This document shows, one piece after another, positions 43,139 through 52,592 of a stretch of 64,000 nucleotides of DNA (positions are counted from its first letter, which is position 1; the number at the start of each line of letters is the position of its first letter). The position numbers and the translations under genes were made by a program. Source of the DNA: Ectopseudomonas chengduensis (GTDB lineage Bacteria; Pseudomonadota; Gammaproteobacteria; Pseudomonadales; Pseudomonadaceae); NCBI RefSeq assembly GCF_900102635.1, contig NZ_FMZQ01000011.1, positions 62,001 through 126,000 of the forward strand, read 5' to 3'. A model generated the notes under the pieces. The model saw nothing but the letters and a program-made list of their open reading frames with translations. It was not told where the DNA came from and did not search any database.

Positions 43139-43639
43139 GTGTCCCTGCCTGTCGATCCACTGCCTCCTGAAGAACTGTTCCGGCGCCATTCCCCGGAGCT
43201 GCTGCGCTTCTTCACCCGGCAGACACGCTGCAGTGAACTCGCCGCCGATCTGCGCCAGGAAACCTGGCTGCGCTTGCAGGGGCGTCGTACCGAGGAGATC
43301 GGTAACGTACGCGCCTTTCTCTACCGCATCGCTCGCAACCTGCTCATCGACCACCATCGCCAACAGCAGACTCGTCCGCAGTCGGCACCGCTCGACGAAG
43401 CGCTGGAAAGCGAACTCCCCGACCCCGAACGCGCCATCGAGGACAGTCGCCGTCTGGCTCGTCTGCAGCTCCTGATGCATGAATTGCCCGAACACCTGCG
43501 CCAGGCGCTGTTGTGGAATCGCCTGGACGGCCTGACCCAGCGTGAGATCGGCGAGCGCCTGGGCGTCTCGGAAAGCATGGCCGGACGCTATATCCTCAAG
43601 GCCCTCGAATATTGCCAGGAACGCATGGATGACCACTGA
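43139..43639 (+). CDS. FecI-like ECF sigma factor
   Basis: A 166-residue extracytoplasmic-function sigma factor. Region 2 (about 12-80; FFTRQTRCSELAADLRQETWLR, VRAFLYRIARNLLIDHHR) binds core polymerase and the -10 element. Region 4 (about 105-160; RLDGLTQREIGERLGVSESMAGRYI) binds the -35. The start is a GTG at 43139 after GAGAA. It should direct transcription of the TonB receptor gene downstream once the FecR protein relays the signal. The FecR gene overlaps its 3' end by 11 bases. Confidence 0.93.
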   Translation: MSLPVDPLPPEELFRRHSPELLRFFTRQTRCSELAADLRQETWLRLQGRRTEEIGNVRAFLYRIARNLLIDHHRQQQTRPQSAPLDEALESELPDPERAIEDSRRLARLQLLMHELPEHLRQALLWNRLDGLTQREIGERLGVSESMAGRYILKALEYCQERMDDH

Positions 43640-44549
43640 GGCTGATCTGGGTAGCCAGGCCCGGGAGTGGCTGGTGCTGCTGAATTCCGGGCGGGCCAGT
43701 GCCGCTGATCACGCGGCGATGGAGCGCTGGCGCCGGACCAGTGCTGAGCATGCCAAGGCGCTGGCGGAAGCGGAAAACCTGTGGGCGCTGCTCGGCCAAG
43801 TCGAGCGGCCCGCTGCCATCGTGCAGGCCATGCACAGACGCAAGCGGCGCTGGCCGCTGCCACTGGCTAGTGCGGCCAGCCTGCTGCTGGCGCTGTGGTT
43901 GACCCCGCCGGGCTGGCATGCCGATGTACGTACTCAGGCCGGAGAAATCCGCGAGATAACGTTCGAGGATGGCTCGCGGCTGCAGCTCAATGGCGCCACC
44001 GCTCTTGACTGGAACGCCGATGCAGACGGTCAGCGCCGAGTGCGTCTGTATCGCGGCCAGGTCGATTTCCAGGTAGCGGCCGATGCTGTCCACCCCTTCG
44101 TGATCGAGGCCGGTGAGGCGCGCATTCGCGTCACCGGGACTCGGTTCGACGTCAACCTGCTGGGGGATCAGGTGTTGCTGGCGGTCAGCGAAGGGCATGT
44201 GCAGGTCAGTGACAGCGAGGGTACCGAGCGAGCCGTGCAGGCTGGCGAGCAGATCGCCTGGCGTGGTGGTCGTCTGCAATCACTGCAGCCACTGGATGCC
44301 GCGCGGGCTTTGGCCTGGCAACGGGGGCGGCTGGTATTCCGTGATCGCCCGTTGCCCGAAGTGTTCGAGGAGCTGCAGCGCCAGCAGGCACAGCAGGTGC
44401 TGTTTCTCGATGCAGCGGCGCGTGAGCTGAAGGTCACCGGCGTATTCGCTCTGGATGATCCACAGGCCTTACTGCGCGCCATCGAGACCGCTCTGCCGGT
44501 CAAGCTGACCCACTTGCCGGGCGTGCTGCTGGTGTCGTCCGACGGCTGA
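43629..44549 (+). CDS. FecR-like sigma regulator
   Basis: A single-pass inner-membrane protein of 306 residues that transmits the siderophore signal from receptor to sigma factor. The cytoplasmic N-terminus (about 1-70, with REWLVLLNSGRASAADHAAMERW) binds the sigma factor. A membrane segment at about 77-92, a FecR domain (about 97-195, FEDGSRLQLNGATAL) and a C-terminal STN-interacting domain follow. The ATG at 43629 overlaps the sigma gene; an earlier start at 43542 would overlap it by 98 bases. Confidence 0.92.
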   Translation: MTTEADLGSQAREWLVLLNSGRASAADHAAMERWRRTSAEHAKALAEAENLWALLGQVERPAAIVQAMHRRKRRWPLPLASAASLLLALWLTPPGWHADVRTQAGEIREITFEDGSRLQLNGATALDWNADADGQRRVRLYRGQVDFQVAADAVHPFVIEAGEARIRVTGTRFDVNLLGDQVLLAVSEGHVQVSDSEGTERAVQAGEQIAWRGGRLQSLQPLDAARALAWQRGRLVFRDRPLPEVFEELQRQQAQQVLFLDAAARELKVTGVFALDDPQALLRAIETALPVKLTHLPGVLLVSSDG

Positions 44550-44585
44550 TCTTCCAATCTGACAACTGCCGGACGTGCACCACGC

Positions 44586-44606
44586 CCCGGATTGCATCCG
44601 GGCTAC
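44586..44606. repeat. Single REP half-element in the fecR-receptor gap
   Basis: cccggattgcatccgggctac is identical to the right arm of the palindrome at 17635-17655. The bases before it (ccggacgtgcaccacg) also resemble that element. It lies in the 189-base gap that must hold the FecI-type promoter of the receptor gene. Confidence 0.7.
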
Positions 44607-44738
44607 GACTGGGTGATGCCGCGAATCTTTTTTCGAAATATTTGCTGCTCCGGTTCAGGAATGCGAATTACCTTCGTCTTCTGTTTCTGCAAATGCGACT
44701 TTTTCGCATGAATAGCCAGCAGAGCACAGGACATCCGC

Positions 44739-47141
44739 ATGCGTTCGATTCCCTTCCTTCCGACATTGATCGCGCTTTCCCTCGGTCTCGCTGCCGCGCA
44801 GGTGCAGGCCGTCGAGCTCGACATCCCGGCCCAGCCTCTGGATTCGGCGCTCACCGATTTTGCCGGGCAGGCTGGCATCCGCCTGCTCTACGACGCCAGC
44901 CTGACTCGCGGGGTCAGTGGTCGCCAGGCACTCAAGGGGGATTATTCCGTCGGCGAAGGGCTGCAGCAGTTGCTGCAGGGCAGCGGCCTGACTTTCAGTA
45001 TCGGCGCCGACGGCACCGTCACGCTGATCCCGCGTCCTGATAACAGCGATGTGCTGGAGCTGGGCGCTACCACCGTCAGCGGTCAGCTCGATGGTCGCCG
45101 CGACCTGCCGGCCAGCTATGCCGGCGGCCAGGTGTCGCGTGGCGCGAACATCGGCCTGCTGGGCAACCAGGACATGCAGGACGTGCCCTTCGCTTTTTCC
45201 AGCTACACCTCCGAGCTGATCGAAACGCGCCAGGCGCAGACCCTGGCCGACGTGCTGGCCAGCGATCCGGGTGTGCGCCAGTCCTACGGCTTCGGTAACT
45301 TTTCGCAGGTCTTCGTCGTTCGCGGCTTCCAGTTGTACAGCGACGACATCGCCTTCAACGGTCTGTACGGGATATTGCCGCGGCAGATCATTTCCACCGA
45401 GTCGGTGGAGCGCGTCGAGGTGTTCAAGGGCGCCAACGCCTTCATCAACGGCGTGGCGCCTGGCGGCAGTGGCGTCGGCGGGGCGATCAACGTGGTCTCC
45501 AAACGCGCCGAAGACACCCCGACTCGCAGCTTCACTCTGGACTACGCCAACGCCAGCCGCGTGGGCGGGCATCTCGATCTGGGGCGCCGGTTCGGCGAGG
45601 ACAACCGCTTCGGTGTACGGGTCAACCTGGCGCAGCGTGAAGGCGAGACGGCCGTCTACGACGAGCATTCGCGTTTCAGCCTGGCCACCGTTGCTCTGGA
45701 TTATCGCGGCGAGCGCCTGCGCCTGGCTGCAGATCTTGGCTACCAGAAGCAGCGCGTCAACGAGGGGCGTTCAGTTGTCTACCTGACCACTACTGGTGTG
45801 ACCTCAACCCTGAATGGCAAGGTGCCTCGGGCACCTGACTCCACGCATAACTACGCGCAGCCCTGGAGCTGGTCGCAGCTGGAAGACAGCTATGGCATGT
45901 TCAGCGCCGAGTACGATCTGTCGCCGTCCTGGACCGCCTACCTGATTGGCGGCGGCAAGTACACGCGGGAGAACGGCGTGTACGCCTCCAACTACGTCTA
46001 TGGTGCCGATGGCGCGGCCCGCATCGGCCGCCTGTATTCGCCGCTCGATCAGGAAACCCTGAGCCTGGCCACCGGCCTGCGTGGCGAACTGCAGACCGGC
46101 CCGGTCAGCCACAAGGTCAATCTGGCGGCCAACGGTATCTGGCAGGAAAAGCGCAACGCCTTCGAGTCCACCGCCGCTGGTAGCCGTGGCAATGGTAACT
46201 TGTATGAAGCGCTGCCGATTGCAGAGCCTCCCGCCACTAGCGTCTCCGGTGATCTGCATGACCCGGATACCACCGCCAAGGTGCAGAACAAGAGCCTGGC
46301 TGTCTCCGATACCCTGGGTTTTGTCGATGATCGTGTGCTGCTGACGCTTGGTTTGCGCCGTCAGAATATCGTTGCCGACACTTGGGCTGCTGCCACAGGG
46401 ATTCGTGCACCTGGTTATGACAAGAGCATCACCACGCCCGCCTATGGTCTGGTGATCAAACCCACCGAGTATCTCTCGCTCTATGCCAACCGCGTGGAGT
46501 CGCTGCAGCAGGGGCCAACCGCGCCCAACGCCGCCAACAACCGCGGGACGATGTTCGCCCCATACCGCTCCAAGCAGACCGAGGTGGGGGTGAAGCTCGA
46601 CTGGGGTCGCTTCGGGGGCAACCTGAGCGTTTTCCGTATCGAGCAGCCGCAAGGTGTGCTCGACGGCAACGGCAACTACGGCGTGGATGCCGAGCAGCGT
46701 AACCGCGGTATCGAGCTGAGCCTGTTCGGCGAGCCACTCCGCGGGTTGCGCCTGTTGGGCGGGGCGACCTGGACCGAAGCCGAGCTGCGTGGCACGGCCG
46801 GTGGGATCAACGATGGCAACCAGGCCGTCGGGGTGCCCGAATTCCAGTTCAACCTCGGCGCCGACTGGGATGTGCCGGGCGTGCCGGGGCTGAGCCTCAA
46901 TGGCCTGCTGTTGCGCACCGGTGGTCAGTATGTCGATACCGCCAATGACTACAGCATACCGGCCTGGACCCGCGTCGATCTGGGCGCACGCTACAAGACC
47001 CGTCTGGACCAGCGCGCCGTGACCTTCAACGCGATAGTGGAGAACGTCGCCGACGAGAACTACTGGGCCTCGGCCAATGGTGGCTATCTGACCCAGGGCG
47101 CGCCCCGTACCTTCAAGGTCTCGGCCACGGTCGATTTCTGA
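44739..47141 (+). CDS. TonB-dependent siderophore receptor with signalling domain
   Basis: An 800-residue outer-membrane receptor. The signal peptide ends near VQA (about 24). An STN signalling domain (about 26-95, ELDIPAQPLDSALTDFAGQA) contacts FecR. The plug domain (about 115-235; RQSYGFGNFSQVFVVRGF, RVEVFKGANAF) and a 22-strand barrel follow, ending with the terminal Phe in SATVDF. It belongs with the sigma and FecR genes as a cell-surface signalling system. The siderophore cannot be told from sequence alone. Confidence 0.93.
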   Translation: MRSIPFLPTLIALSLGLAAAQVQAVELDIPAQPLDSALTDFAGQAGIRLLYDASLTRGVSGRQALKGDYSVGEGLQQLLQGSGLTFSIGADGTVTLIPRPDNSDVLELGATTVSGQLDGRRDLPASYAGGQVSRGANIGLLGNQDMQDVPFAFSSYTSELIETRQAQTLADVLASDPGVRQSYGFGNFSQVFVVRGFQLYSDDIAFNGLYGILPRQIISTESVERVEVFKGANAFINGVAPGGSGVGGAINVVSKRAEDTPTRSFTLDYANASRVGGHLDLGRRFGEDNRFGVRVNLAQREGETAVYDEHSRFSLATVALDYRGERLRLAADLGYQKQRVNEGRSVVYLTTTGVTSTLNGKVPRAPDSTHNYAQPWSWSQLEDSYGMFSAEYDLSPSWTAYLIGGGKYTRENGVYASNYVYGADGAARIGRLYSPLDQETLSLATGLRGELQTGPVSHKVNLAANGIWQEKRNAFESTAAGSRGNGNLYEALPIAEPPATSVSGDLHDPDTTAKVQNKSLAVSDTLGFVDDRVLLTLGLRRQNIVADTWAAATGIRAPGYDKSITTPAYGLVIKPTEYLSLYANRVESLQQGPTAPNAANNRGTMFAPYRSKQTEVGVKLDWGRFGGNLSVFRIEQPQGVLDGNGNYGVDAEQRNRGIELSLFGEPLRGLRLLGGATWTEAELRGTAGGINDGNQAVGVPEFQFNLGADWDVPGVPGLSLNGLLLRTGGQYVDTANDYSIPAWTRVDLGARYKTRLDQRAVTFNAIVENVADENYWASANGGYLTQGAPRTFKVSATVDF

Positions 47142-47246
47142 TCGGGAGCGGGACGGCGTCTGGCTTTTGCTTGCCGGTCGGCGGTTGATCCCGGCGCGTG
47201 CTTGTTCCCATACTGGTCTCCTTTCGTCGCCAGCCAAGGAGGACCG

Positions 47247-48689
47247 ATGTTCGCCCTCAGCGATACCCTGCAGCGCCGCTTCGCCGCGCTGAAATCCACC
47301 GCTGATTTCTGGTCGCTGCGCCATGTGCGCGAGAGTCGGGAGTCCTACTGGGTACGCCGGCGTGTGGCGCAGGCGCCGTCCTTGGTCGACGATGCCGGCG
47401 CGATGCTCACCGTGCGTATCGCCGGTGTCGAAGCCTATGCGGCCACCAGCGATCTCAGTCAGGCCGGCTTGCAGGCCGCGCTGGAACGCGCCGAGCTGAT
47501 GGCCCGTGCCCTGGTCGGGCATAACCTGCTGGATCTCGCCAGCCTGTCGTACCCGACTGAGCAAAGCGACGATGTGATGCCGGGTTACGAGCAGCAGCTG
47601 GCGGGCGCCGCCCACTGGTTCGAGCTGCTGATGGCGGAGGCGGCACTGATTCCACGGGATGCGCGTCTGGTCGACAGTCATGTCGGGCTGACCTTCACCT
47701 GCCATGAGCAGATCTACCTCAACAGCGCTGGTGCCTGCCTACGCCGTGCCCAGCGCTATGTGTTTCCGCAGGTAGGCGTCACCGCTAGCGACGAGCATGA
47801 CAGCCAGAGCCGCAGTTTCGGCGGAACGCATCTGGCGCGCCAGGGCGGTGCCGAGGTGCTGCAGCAGTTGGGCGTGATCGGCAGCGCCGCGCGTATCGCC
47901 GACGAGGCGTTGCAGCTGCTGCTGGCACCCAATACCCCGAACGGTTCGCGTGACCTTTTGCTGATGCCGGACCAGATGATCCTGCAGATCCACGAGTCTA
48001 TCGGTCATCCGCTGGAGCTGGACCGCATCCTCGGTGATGAGCGCAACTTCGCCGGTACCAGTTTCATTCGCCAGGAAGATTTCGGCCATTACCCATACGG
48101 CTCATCGCTGCTCAACGTGACCTTCGATCCAGGCGTGCCAGGCGAGCTGGCCAGCTATAGCCATGATGACGACGGCAGCCCGGCGCAGCGCGAATACCTG
48201 ATCCGCGATGGCATCCTCCAGCGTCCGCTCGGCGGCGCGCTGTCGCAATGGCGCAGCGGCCTGCCGGGTGTGGCCAACAGCCGCGCCTGCAGTTGGAACC
48301 GGCCGCCCATCGACCGCATGGCCAATCTCAATCTGGAGCCGGGTGACAAGACCCAGGCCGAGCTGATCGGCGGCATCGAACGCGGCATCCTGATGAGCAA
48401 CAACCGCTCCTGGTCGATCGACGATGCGCGCAACAAATTCCAGTTCGGCTGTGAATGGGGCCAGTTGATCGAGAACGGCGAACTCAAGGGCGTGGTGAAG
48501 AACCCCAACTACCGCGGCATCAGCTCGCGGTTCTGGCGCAACCTGCGCGCGGTGGGCGATGTCAGCACTTTCGAGGTGATGGGTACACCCTATTGCGGCA
48601 AGGGCGAGCCCAACCAGGTGATTCGCGTGGGGCACGCTTCACCGGCCTGCGTCTTCGCCGATATCGACGTTTTTGGAGGGGCTGCCTGA
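47247..48689 (+). CDS. TldD-family metalloprotease (divergent)
   Basis: A 480-residue zinc protease subunit. The HExxxH motif is HESIGH at about residue 249, followed by the family core (PLELDRILGDERNFAGTSF) and C-terminal NPNYRGISSRFWRNL. ATG 47247 follows AAGGAGGA. Its stop overlaps the TldE gene by one base (TGATG). The active TldD/TldE heterodimer trims unfolded peptides or RiPP precursors. This pair is divergent from the housekeeping form and beside an iron receptor; no precursor peptide was seen in the 105-base gap upstream. Confidence 0.9.
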   Translation: MFALSDTLQRRFAALKSTADFWSLRHVRESRESYWVRRRVAQAPSLVDDAGAMLTVRIAGVEAYAATSDLSQAGLQAALERAELMARALVGHNLLDLASLSYPTEQSDDVMPGYEQQLAGAAHWFELLMAEAALIPRDARLVDSHVGLTFTCHEQIYLNSAGACLRRAQRYVFPQVGVTASDEHDSQSRSFGGTHLARQGGAEVLQQLGVIGSAARIADEALQLLLAPNTPNGSRDLLLMPDQMILQIHESIGHPLELDRILGDERNFAGTSFIRQEDFGHYPYGSSLLNVTFDPGVPGELASYSHDDDGSPAQREYLIRDGILQRPLGGALSQWRSGLPGVANSRACSWNRPPIDRMANLNLEPGDKTQAELIGGIERGILMSNNRSWSIDDARNKFQFGCEWGQLIENGELKGVVKNPNYRGISSRFWRNLRAVGDVSTFEVMGTPYCGKGEPNQVIRVGHASPACVFADIDVFGGAA

Positions 48690-50008
48690 TGGACGCACGT
48701 CAGCATTTCAGTGCGTTGCTGGAGCACCTGCAGGCGCAAGTCGTGGGCGAGGAGGGTTTCACCCTGGCCTACGGCGCCGAGGTGTCCAGCTTTATCCGTT
48801 TCAACCATGGCCAGGTGCGCCAGGCCGGCGATGTGCAGCAGGTCTACGTCACCCTGTCGCTGTACCAGGGCCAGCGCCATGCCGAAAGTAAACTGGCGCT
48901 CAGTGGCGTGCTCGACGAGGATTTGCCGCGCCTGCAGCAGATAGTGCAGCGCCTGCGTGGCCTGCTGCCAACCTTGAGTGACGACCCTTATCTGCGCGTG
49001 AACCGTGAGGCCTGGCGCAGCGAGCTGGCGGGCGAAGCGGCGCGGCTGGATAGCGCGGCCATGGCACAGCAGATCGTTGCGGCGGCCACGAGCCTGGATC
49101 TGGTCGGCTTTCTGGCCGTCGGACCGCAGTACCAGGGCTTTGCCAGTTCCTGGGGCGCCTTCGGCTGGTATGCCGCAAGCAGTTTCAATTTCGAGTTCAG
49201 CCTCTTTCACGACAACGGTCAGGCGGTGAAAAGCACCTATGCCGGCGAGCGATGGGACGCCCAGGCGTTCGCTCGCAAGCTGGAGCGTGCACGACAGCAA
49301 CTGGCGTTTCTCGGGCGCCCGGCCAAGGTGCTGCAGCCAGGGGCCTATCGCGCCTATCTGGCGCCGGCTGCGCTGGAAGAGCTGATCAGCCTGTGTTGCT
49401 GGGGCTTCGGTGCGCAGGCGCTGGCGTCGGGTGGCAGCCCGTTGCAGCGTCTGTTTAACGGCAAGGCCGAGCTCAGCCCGTTGGTGACAATGGAAGAGCG
49501 TATCGAGGGTGGCCTGGCGCCGGCCTTCACCGCCGAAGGACCACGCCGGCCGTTGCGCCTGATCAGCCAGGGGCGACTTGGTGAACGCCTGGTCAGCTCG
49601 CGCAGTGCCGCAGAATATGGACTGATCGCCAATGGTGCATGCAGTGGCGAATATCCGCTGTCCTTGCACATGCGAGGCGGTGAGTTGGACGAGCCCGACG
49701 TGCTGCAACGGCTCGGCACCGGGCTCTACATCGGCAACCTGTGGTACGGCAATTTCTCCGACCTGCCCGCGGCACGCCTGACCGGCATGACCCGCTTCGC
49801 CACCTTCTGGGTCGAGAATGGGCAGATCCAGGCACCACTCAACACCATGCGTTTCGACGACTCGCTGTTCGACTTCCTCGGCCCGCAACTGGAGGCCTTG
49901 ACCCGCGAACCTGAGCTGCTGCTGCCAGGCGGCACCTACGGCGCTAGGCAGACGGGCTCGATGGCCTTGCCGGGCGCGTTGCTGTCGCGGTTTACCCTGA
50001 CGTTATGA
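48689..50008 (+). CDS. TldE/PmbA-family partner subunit
   Basis: A 439-residue homologue of TldE without the HExxxH motif, so it is the non-catalytic partner of the preceding TldD. Family features include the C-terminal GLYIGNLWYGNFSD and TRFATFWVENGQI. TTGGAGGGG precedes the ATG at 48689. Longer frames from 48455 would run over the TldD gene and are rejected. Confidence 0.9.
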   Translation: MDARQHFSALLEHLQAQVVGEEGFTLAYGAEVSSFIRFNHGQVRQAGDVQQVYVTLSLYQGQRHAESKLALSGVLDEDLPRLQQIVQRLRGLLPTLSDDPYLRVNREAWRSELAGEAARLDSAAMAQQIVAAATSLDLVGFLAVGPQYQGFASSWGAFGWYAASSFNFEFSLFHDNGQAVKSTYAGERWDAQAFARKLERARQQLAFLGRPAKVLQPGAYRAYLAPAALEELISLCCWGFGAQALASGGSPLQRLFNGKAELSPLVTMEERIEGGLAPAFTAEGPRRPLRLISQGRLGERLVSSRSAAEYGLIANGACSGEYPLSLHMRGGELDEPDVLQRLGTGLYIGNLWYGNFSDLPAARLTGMTRFATFWVENGQIQAPLNTMRFDDSLFDFLGPQLEALTREPELLLPGGTYGARQTGSMALPGALLSRFTLTL

Positions 50009-50011
50009 TGC

Positions 50012-50308
50012 TCATTTGAGTATGTGGGCGCGCAGCACGCGCTCCTCTCGCATGATGTGGATGATGAAAACCGTTGTGTCTGTATAGCGGTAGAAAATTC
50101 GGCAGGGTGGGACGACGATTTCGCGGTACACCGAGTGTGGAAGCTCATCCGGAACACGGCCCGACAGGGGGAAATCCACTAACCGTGAGACTGTTTCAAC
50201 GACTCTTCTGACCAGTGCTCGCGCGGCATCCGGTTTGTCGAGGGCGATGTATTGCGCGAGATCGTCGAGCTGCTCGAGGGCGGTGTTCGTCCAGACTATT
50301 TCAGCCAT
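50012..50308 (-). CDS. ParE/RelE-family toxin
   Basis: A 98-residue basic protein with the ParE/RelE fold: WTNTALEQLDDLAQYI (helix 1), a proline-turn region FPLSGRVPDE, YREIVVPPCRIFYRY (strands) and VFIIHIMREERVL near the end. ParE types poison gyrase and RelE types cleave mRNA; the sequence does not settle which. Its start overlaps the antitoxin gene by 13 bases. G+C here is low (about 47% over 50041-50100 by hand), suggesting horizontal origin. Confidence 0.88.
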   Translation of the reverse strand: MAEIVWTNTALEQLDDLAQYIALDKPDAARALVRRVVETVSRLVDFPLSGRVPDELPHSVYREIVVPPCRIFYRYTDTTVFIIHIMREERVLRAHILK

Positions 50309-50553
50309 TTGCTCAGCCTTTCCTTGGCCTGCTCATGGTTCAGGGTGTTGCCCTCGATTACGGCACGTTCTCCGCGAGCCAGAGCATCCAGAAGGGCAAG
50401 ACGCTTCTGCATGAACTGGTAGTCATCGACATCCACCAGATAAGCCGAAGGCATCCCATGTTCGGTGATCAGTACAGGTTCTTTGGACTCGTGAAGGTCG
50501 GCCAGAATCTTGGTGGCCTGTCGCTTCAGGTTGGTGACCAACTCGACTTTCAT
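50296..50553 (-). CDS. Phd/YefM-family antitoxin
   Basis: An 85-residue antitoxin. The Phd/YefM N-terminal DNA-binding fold is seen in MKVELVTNLKRQATKIL and EPVLITEHGMPSAYLVDVDDY. The C-terminus (HEQAKERLSKWL) should wrap the toxin. ATG 50553 is preferred over a longer frame to 50586. It precedes and overlaps the toxin gene, the usual order that ensures antitoxin is made first and represses the operon. Confidence 0.88.
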   Translation of the reverse strand: MKVELVTNLKRQATKILADLHESKEPVLITEHGMPSAYLVDVDDYQFMQKRLALLDALARGERAVIEGNTLNHEQAKERLSKWLK

Positions 50554-50621
50554 GGACGGTGCCCGCTGCGCAGATGAAAGTGCCACTTTAGTGATACTTT
50601 TCGGCCGTTACAATCAACGGG

Positions 50622-51746
50622 TCACTTTCTCGCCTTGAGCACCACGAATTTCGGATTGGCTGCCACCTGCTCGACGCCACGGAACAGGCGCGCCAGCTTG
50701 GCGTGGTAGCCCAGGTGGCGGTTGCCGACGATCCACAGTTCACCACCGGTGACCAGCGCCGCGCGGGCCTGCTGGAACATGCGCCAGGCTAGGAGGTCGC
50801 CGACCACCTGCTGCTGGTGGAAGGGCGGGTTGCACAGCACCATATCCAGCGAGTCGGCGGGCTGTTCGGCCAGGCCGTCGCCAGCACGGATCGTTACAGG
50901 TCGATCACCGAGGGCCGCCCGCCAGTTTTCCTGCGCCGATTGCACGGCCATATACGACTCGTCCACCAGCGTCAGTTCTGCCTGCGGGCTGCCCAGGGCG
51001 TAGGCGATACCGAGCACGCCGTTACCACAACCGAGATCGGCGACGCGCACGCGGCCGAGGTGGCGCGGCAGATGCGGAAGAAAGGCGCGGGTGCCGATAT
51101 CCAGGCCGTCGCGGCAGAACACATTGGCGTGGTTGACCAGCTCCAGCGCTGGTTTGTCCAGGCGATAGCGGGTCGGGTAGGGCGAGTGCGGCGCCGCCTT
51201 GGTTTCAGGCGTGGCGACCAGCAGGCGGGCTTTCTTCACCGCCAGCGAGGCTTGCACCGGGCCGATGTATTGCTCCAGCAGATCACCGGCGGCGCGCGGC
51301 AGGTGCTTGATCATCGCCCCTGCTACCACGCGGGCATTCGGCGCCAACTGGCCGTGCAGGCGAATCAGTTGCTCCTCCAGCAGCGCCAGGGTCTTGGGCA
51401 CACGGATCAGTATCCAGTCGAACGGTCCTTGCGGCGTTTCGCAGCTCGGCAGAAAGGTCACCGTATCGCCATTAAGTCCGTTGCTGGCGAGGTTCTTCTG
51501 CAAGGCGAGAAAGCCCAGGTGCGAGTCACCGCTGCTGGTCACCTGGCAGCGTCCGGCCAGCGAGCAGGCGAGGGCGCCGAAGCTGTCGTTGAGCAGCAGC
51601 ACCCGGCTGCTTGGTGCGATGCCATGCTCATGAAGATGATGGAGCAGGTATTCGTCGGCGGCGTCGAAGGCTTGGAGCGGCTCGTTCGCCTGGTGCGGCT
51701 GACGCTGCAGTTCGAGGCTGGCGAAGGGAGTTTCGAGAGTAGGCAT
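50622..51746 (-). CDS. rlmG: 23S rRNA (guanine-N2)-methyltransferase RlmG
   Basis: A 374-residue SAM-dependent enzyme that methylates G1835 of 23S rRNA. It has a degenerate N-terminal methyltransferase domain and a catalytic C-terminal one (about 200-370) with VADLGCGNGVLGIAY for SAM and the active-site CNPPFHQQ. It is divergent from fpr, 69 bases apart. Confidence 0.92.
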   Translation of the reverse strand: MPTLETPFASLELQRQPHQANEPLQAFDAADEYLLHHLHEHGIAPSSRVLLLNDSFGALACSLAGRCQVTSSGDSHLGFLALQKNLASNGLNGDTVTFLPSCETPQGPFDWILIRVPKTLALLEEQLIRLHGQLAPNARVVAGAMIKHLPRAAGDLLEQYIGPVQASLAVKKARLLVATPETKAAPHSPYPTRYRLDKPALELVNHANVFCRDGLDIGTRAFLPHLPRHLGRVRVADLGCGNGVLGIAYALGSPQAELTLVDESYMAVQSAQENWRAALGDRPVTIRAGDGLAEQPADSLDMVLCNPPFHQQQVVGDLLAWRMFQQARAALVTGGELWIVGNRHLGYHAKLARLFRGVEQVAANPKFVVLKARK

Positions 51747-51815
51747 GCAAACCTTCGGTGTTTGTTGCTGGCCGATTGCGCCAGACTGGACAGGTATTCA
51801 ATGAAGGGGGCGATT

Positions 51816-52592
51816 ATGACCGTCAGCGAAGACAAGTTCACCCGTCAGACGCTGCTCGAGGTACACAGCCTGACGCCGAGCCTGTTCACCCTGCGCACCA
51901 CCCGTGATCCGGGCTTTCGTTTCCGCGCCGGGCAGTTCGTGCGTCTGGGCGTGGAGAAAGCCGATGGCAGCGTGGTCTGGCGCGCCTATTCGCTGGTGTC
52001 CGCGCCACATGACGAGTTTCTCGAGTTCTTCTCCATCGTGGTGCCGGGCGGCGAATTCACCAGCGAGTTGAGTCGACTGCGCGTTGGCGACAGCTTGCTG
52101 GTGGAGAAGATGGCGACCGGCTTTCTGACCCTGGATCGCTTCGTCGACGGCCGCGACCTCTGGTTGCTCGGCAGTGGCACTGGCATCGCACCGTTTTTGT
52201 CGATCCTGCAGGACTTCGAGGTGTGGCAGCGCTTCGAGCGTATCGTGCTGGTGTACAGCGCGCGCAGCTTCACCGAACTGGCCTATCAGCCGCTGATCAG
52301 GAGCTTCGCCGAGCTGGAACACCTGGCCGAATTCGTTCACAAGCTCACCTACCTGCCGGTGGTCACCCGCGAGCAAGCGCCGGGTTGCCTGAATGCACGT
52401 ATCACCGACTTGCTCGACAGCGGCGAGCTGGAGCGTGCCGCTGGCTTGCAACTGACCCCCGAGCACTCGCGGGTGATGATCTGCGGCAACCCGCAGATGA
52501 TCGACGACATTCGTCAGCGTCTGAAGGTGCGCGGCCTGAATCTGAGCCTGACCCGGCGGCCGGGTCAGGTGGCGGTAGAGAACTACTGGTGA
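51816..52592 (+). CDS. fpr: Ferredoxin/flavodoxin-NADP+ reductase
   Basis: A 258-residue FAD enzyme that exchanges electrons between NADPH and ferredoxin or flavodoxin. FAD site RAYSLVSAP (about 50-58), NADP site GSGTGIAPFLS (about 111-121), and the C-terminal ENYW of bacterial FPRs. The ATG at 51816 is preceded by GAAGGGGG. Its stop codon directly abuts the convergent stop of the next gene with no base between. It often serves oxidative stress and iron release. Confidence 0.93.
   Translation: MTVSEDKFTRQTLLEVHSLTPSLFTLRTTRDPGFRFRAGQFVRLGVEKADGSVVWRAYSLVSAPHDEFLEFFSIVVPGGEFTSELSRLRVGDSLLVEKMATGFLTLDRFVDGRDLWLLGSGTGIAPFLSILQDFEVWQRFERIVLVYSARSFTELAYQPLIRSFAELEHLAEFVHKLTYLPVVTREQAPGCLNARITDLLDSGELERAAGLQLTPEHSRVMICGNPQMIDDIRQRLKVRGLNLSLTRRPGQVAVENYW

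Noticed and set aside
45804..47705. Minus-strand open frame of 633 codons
   Set aside because: Opposite the TonB receptor barrel and the start of tldD; no family features.
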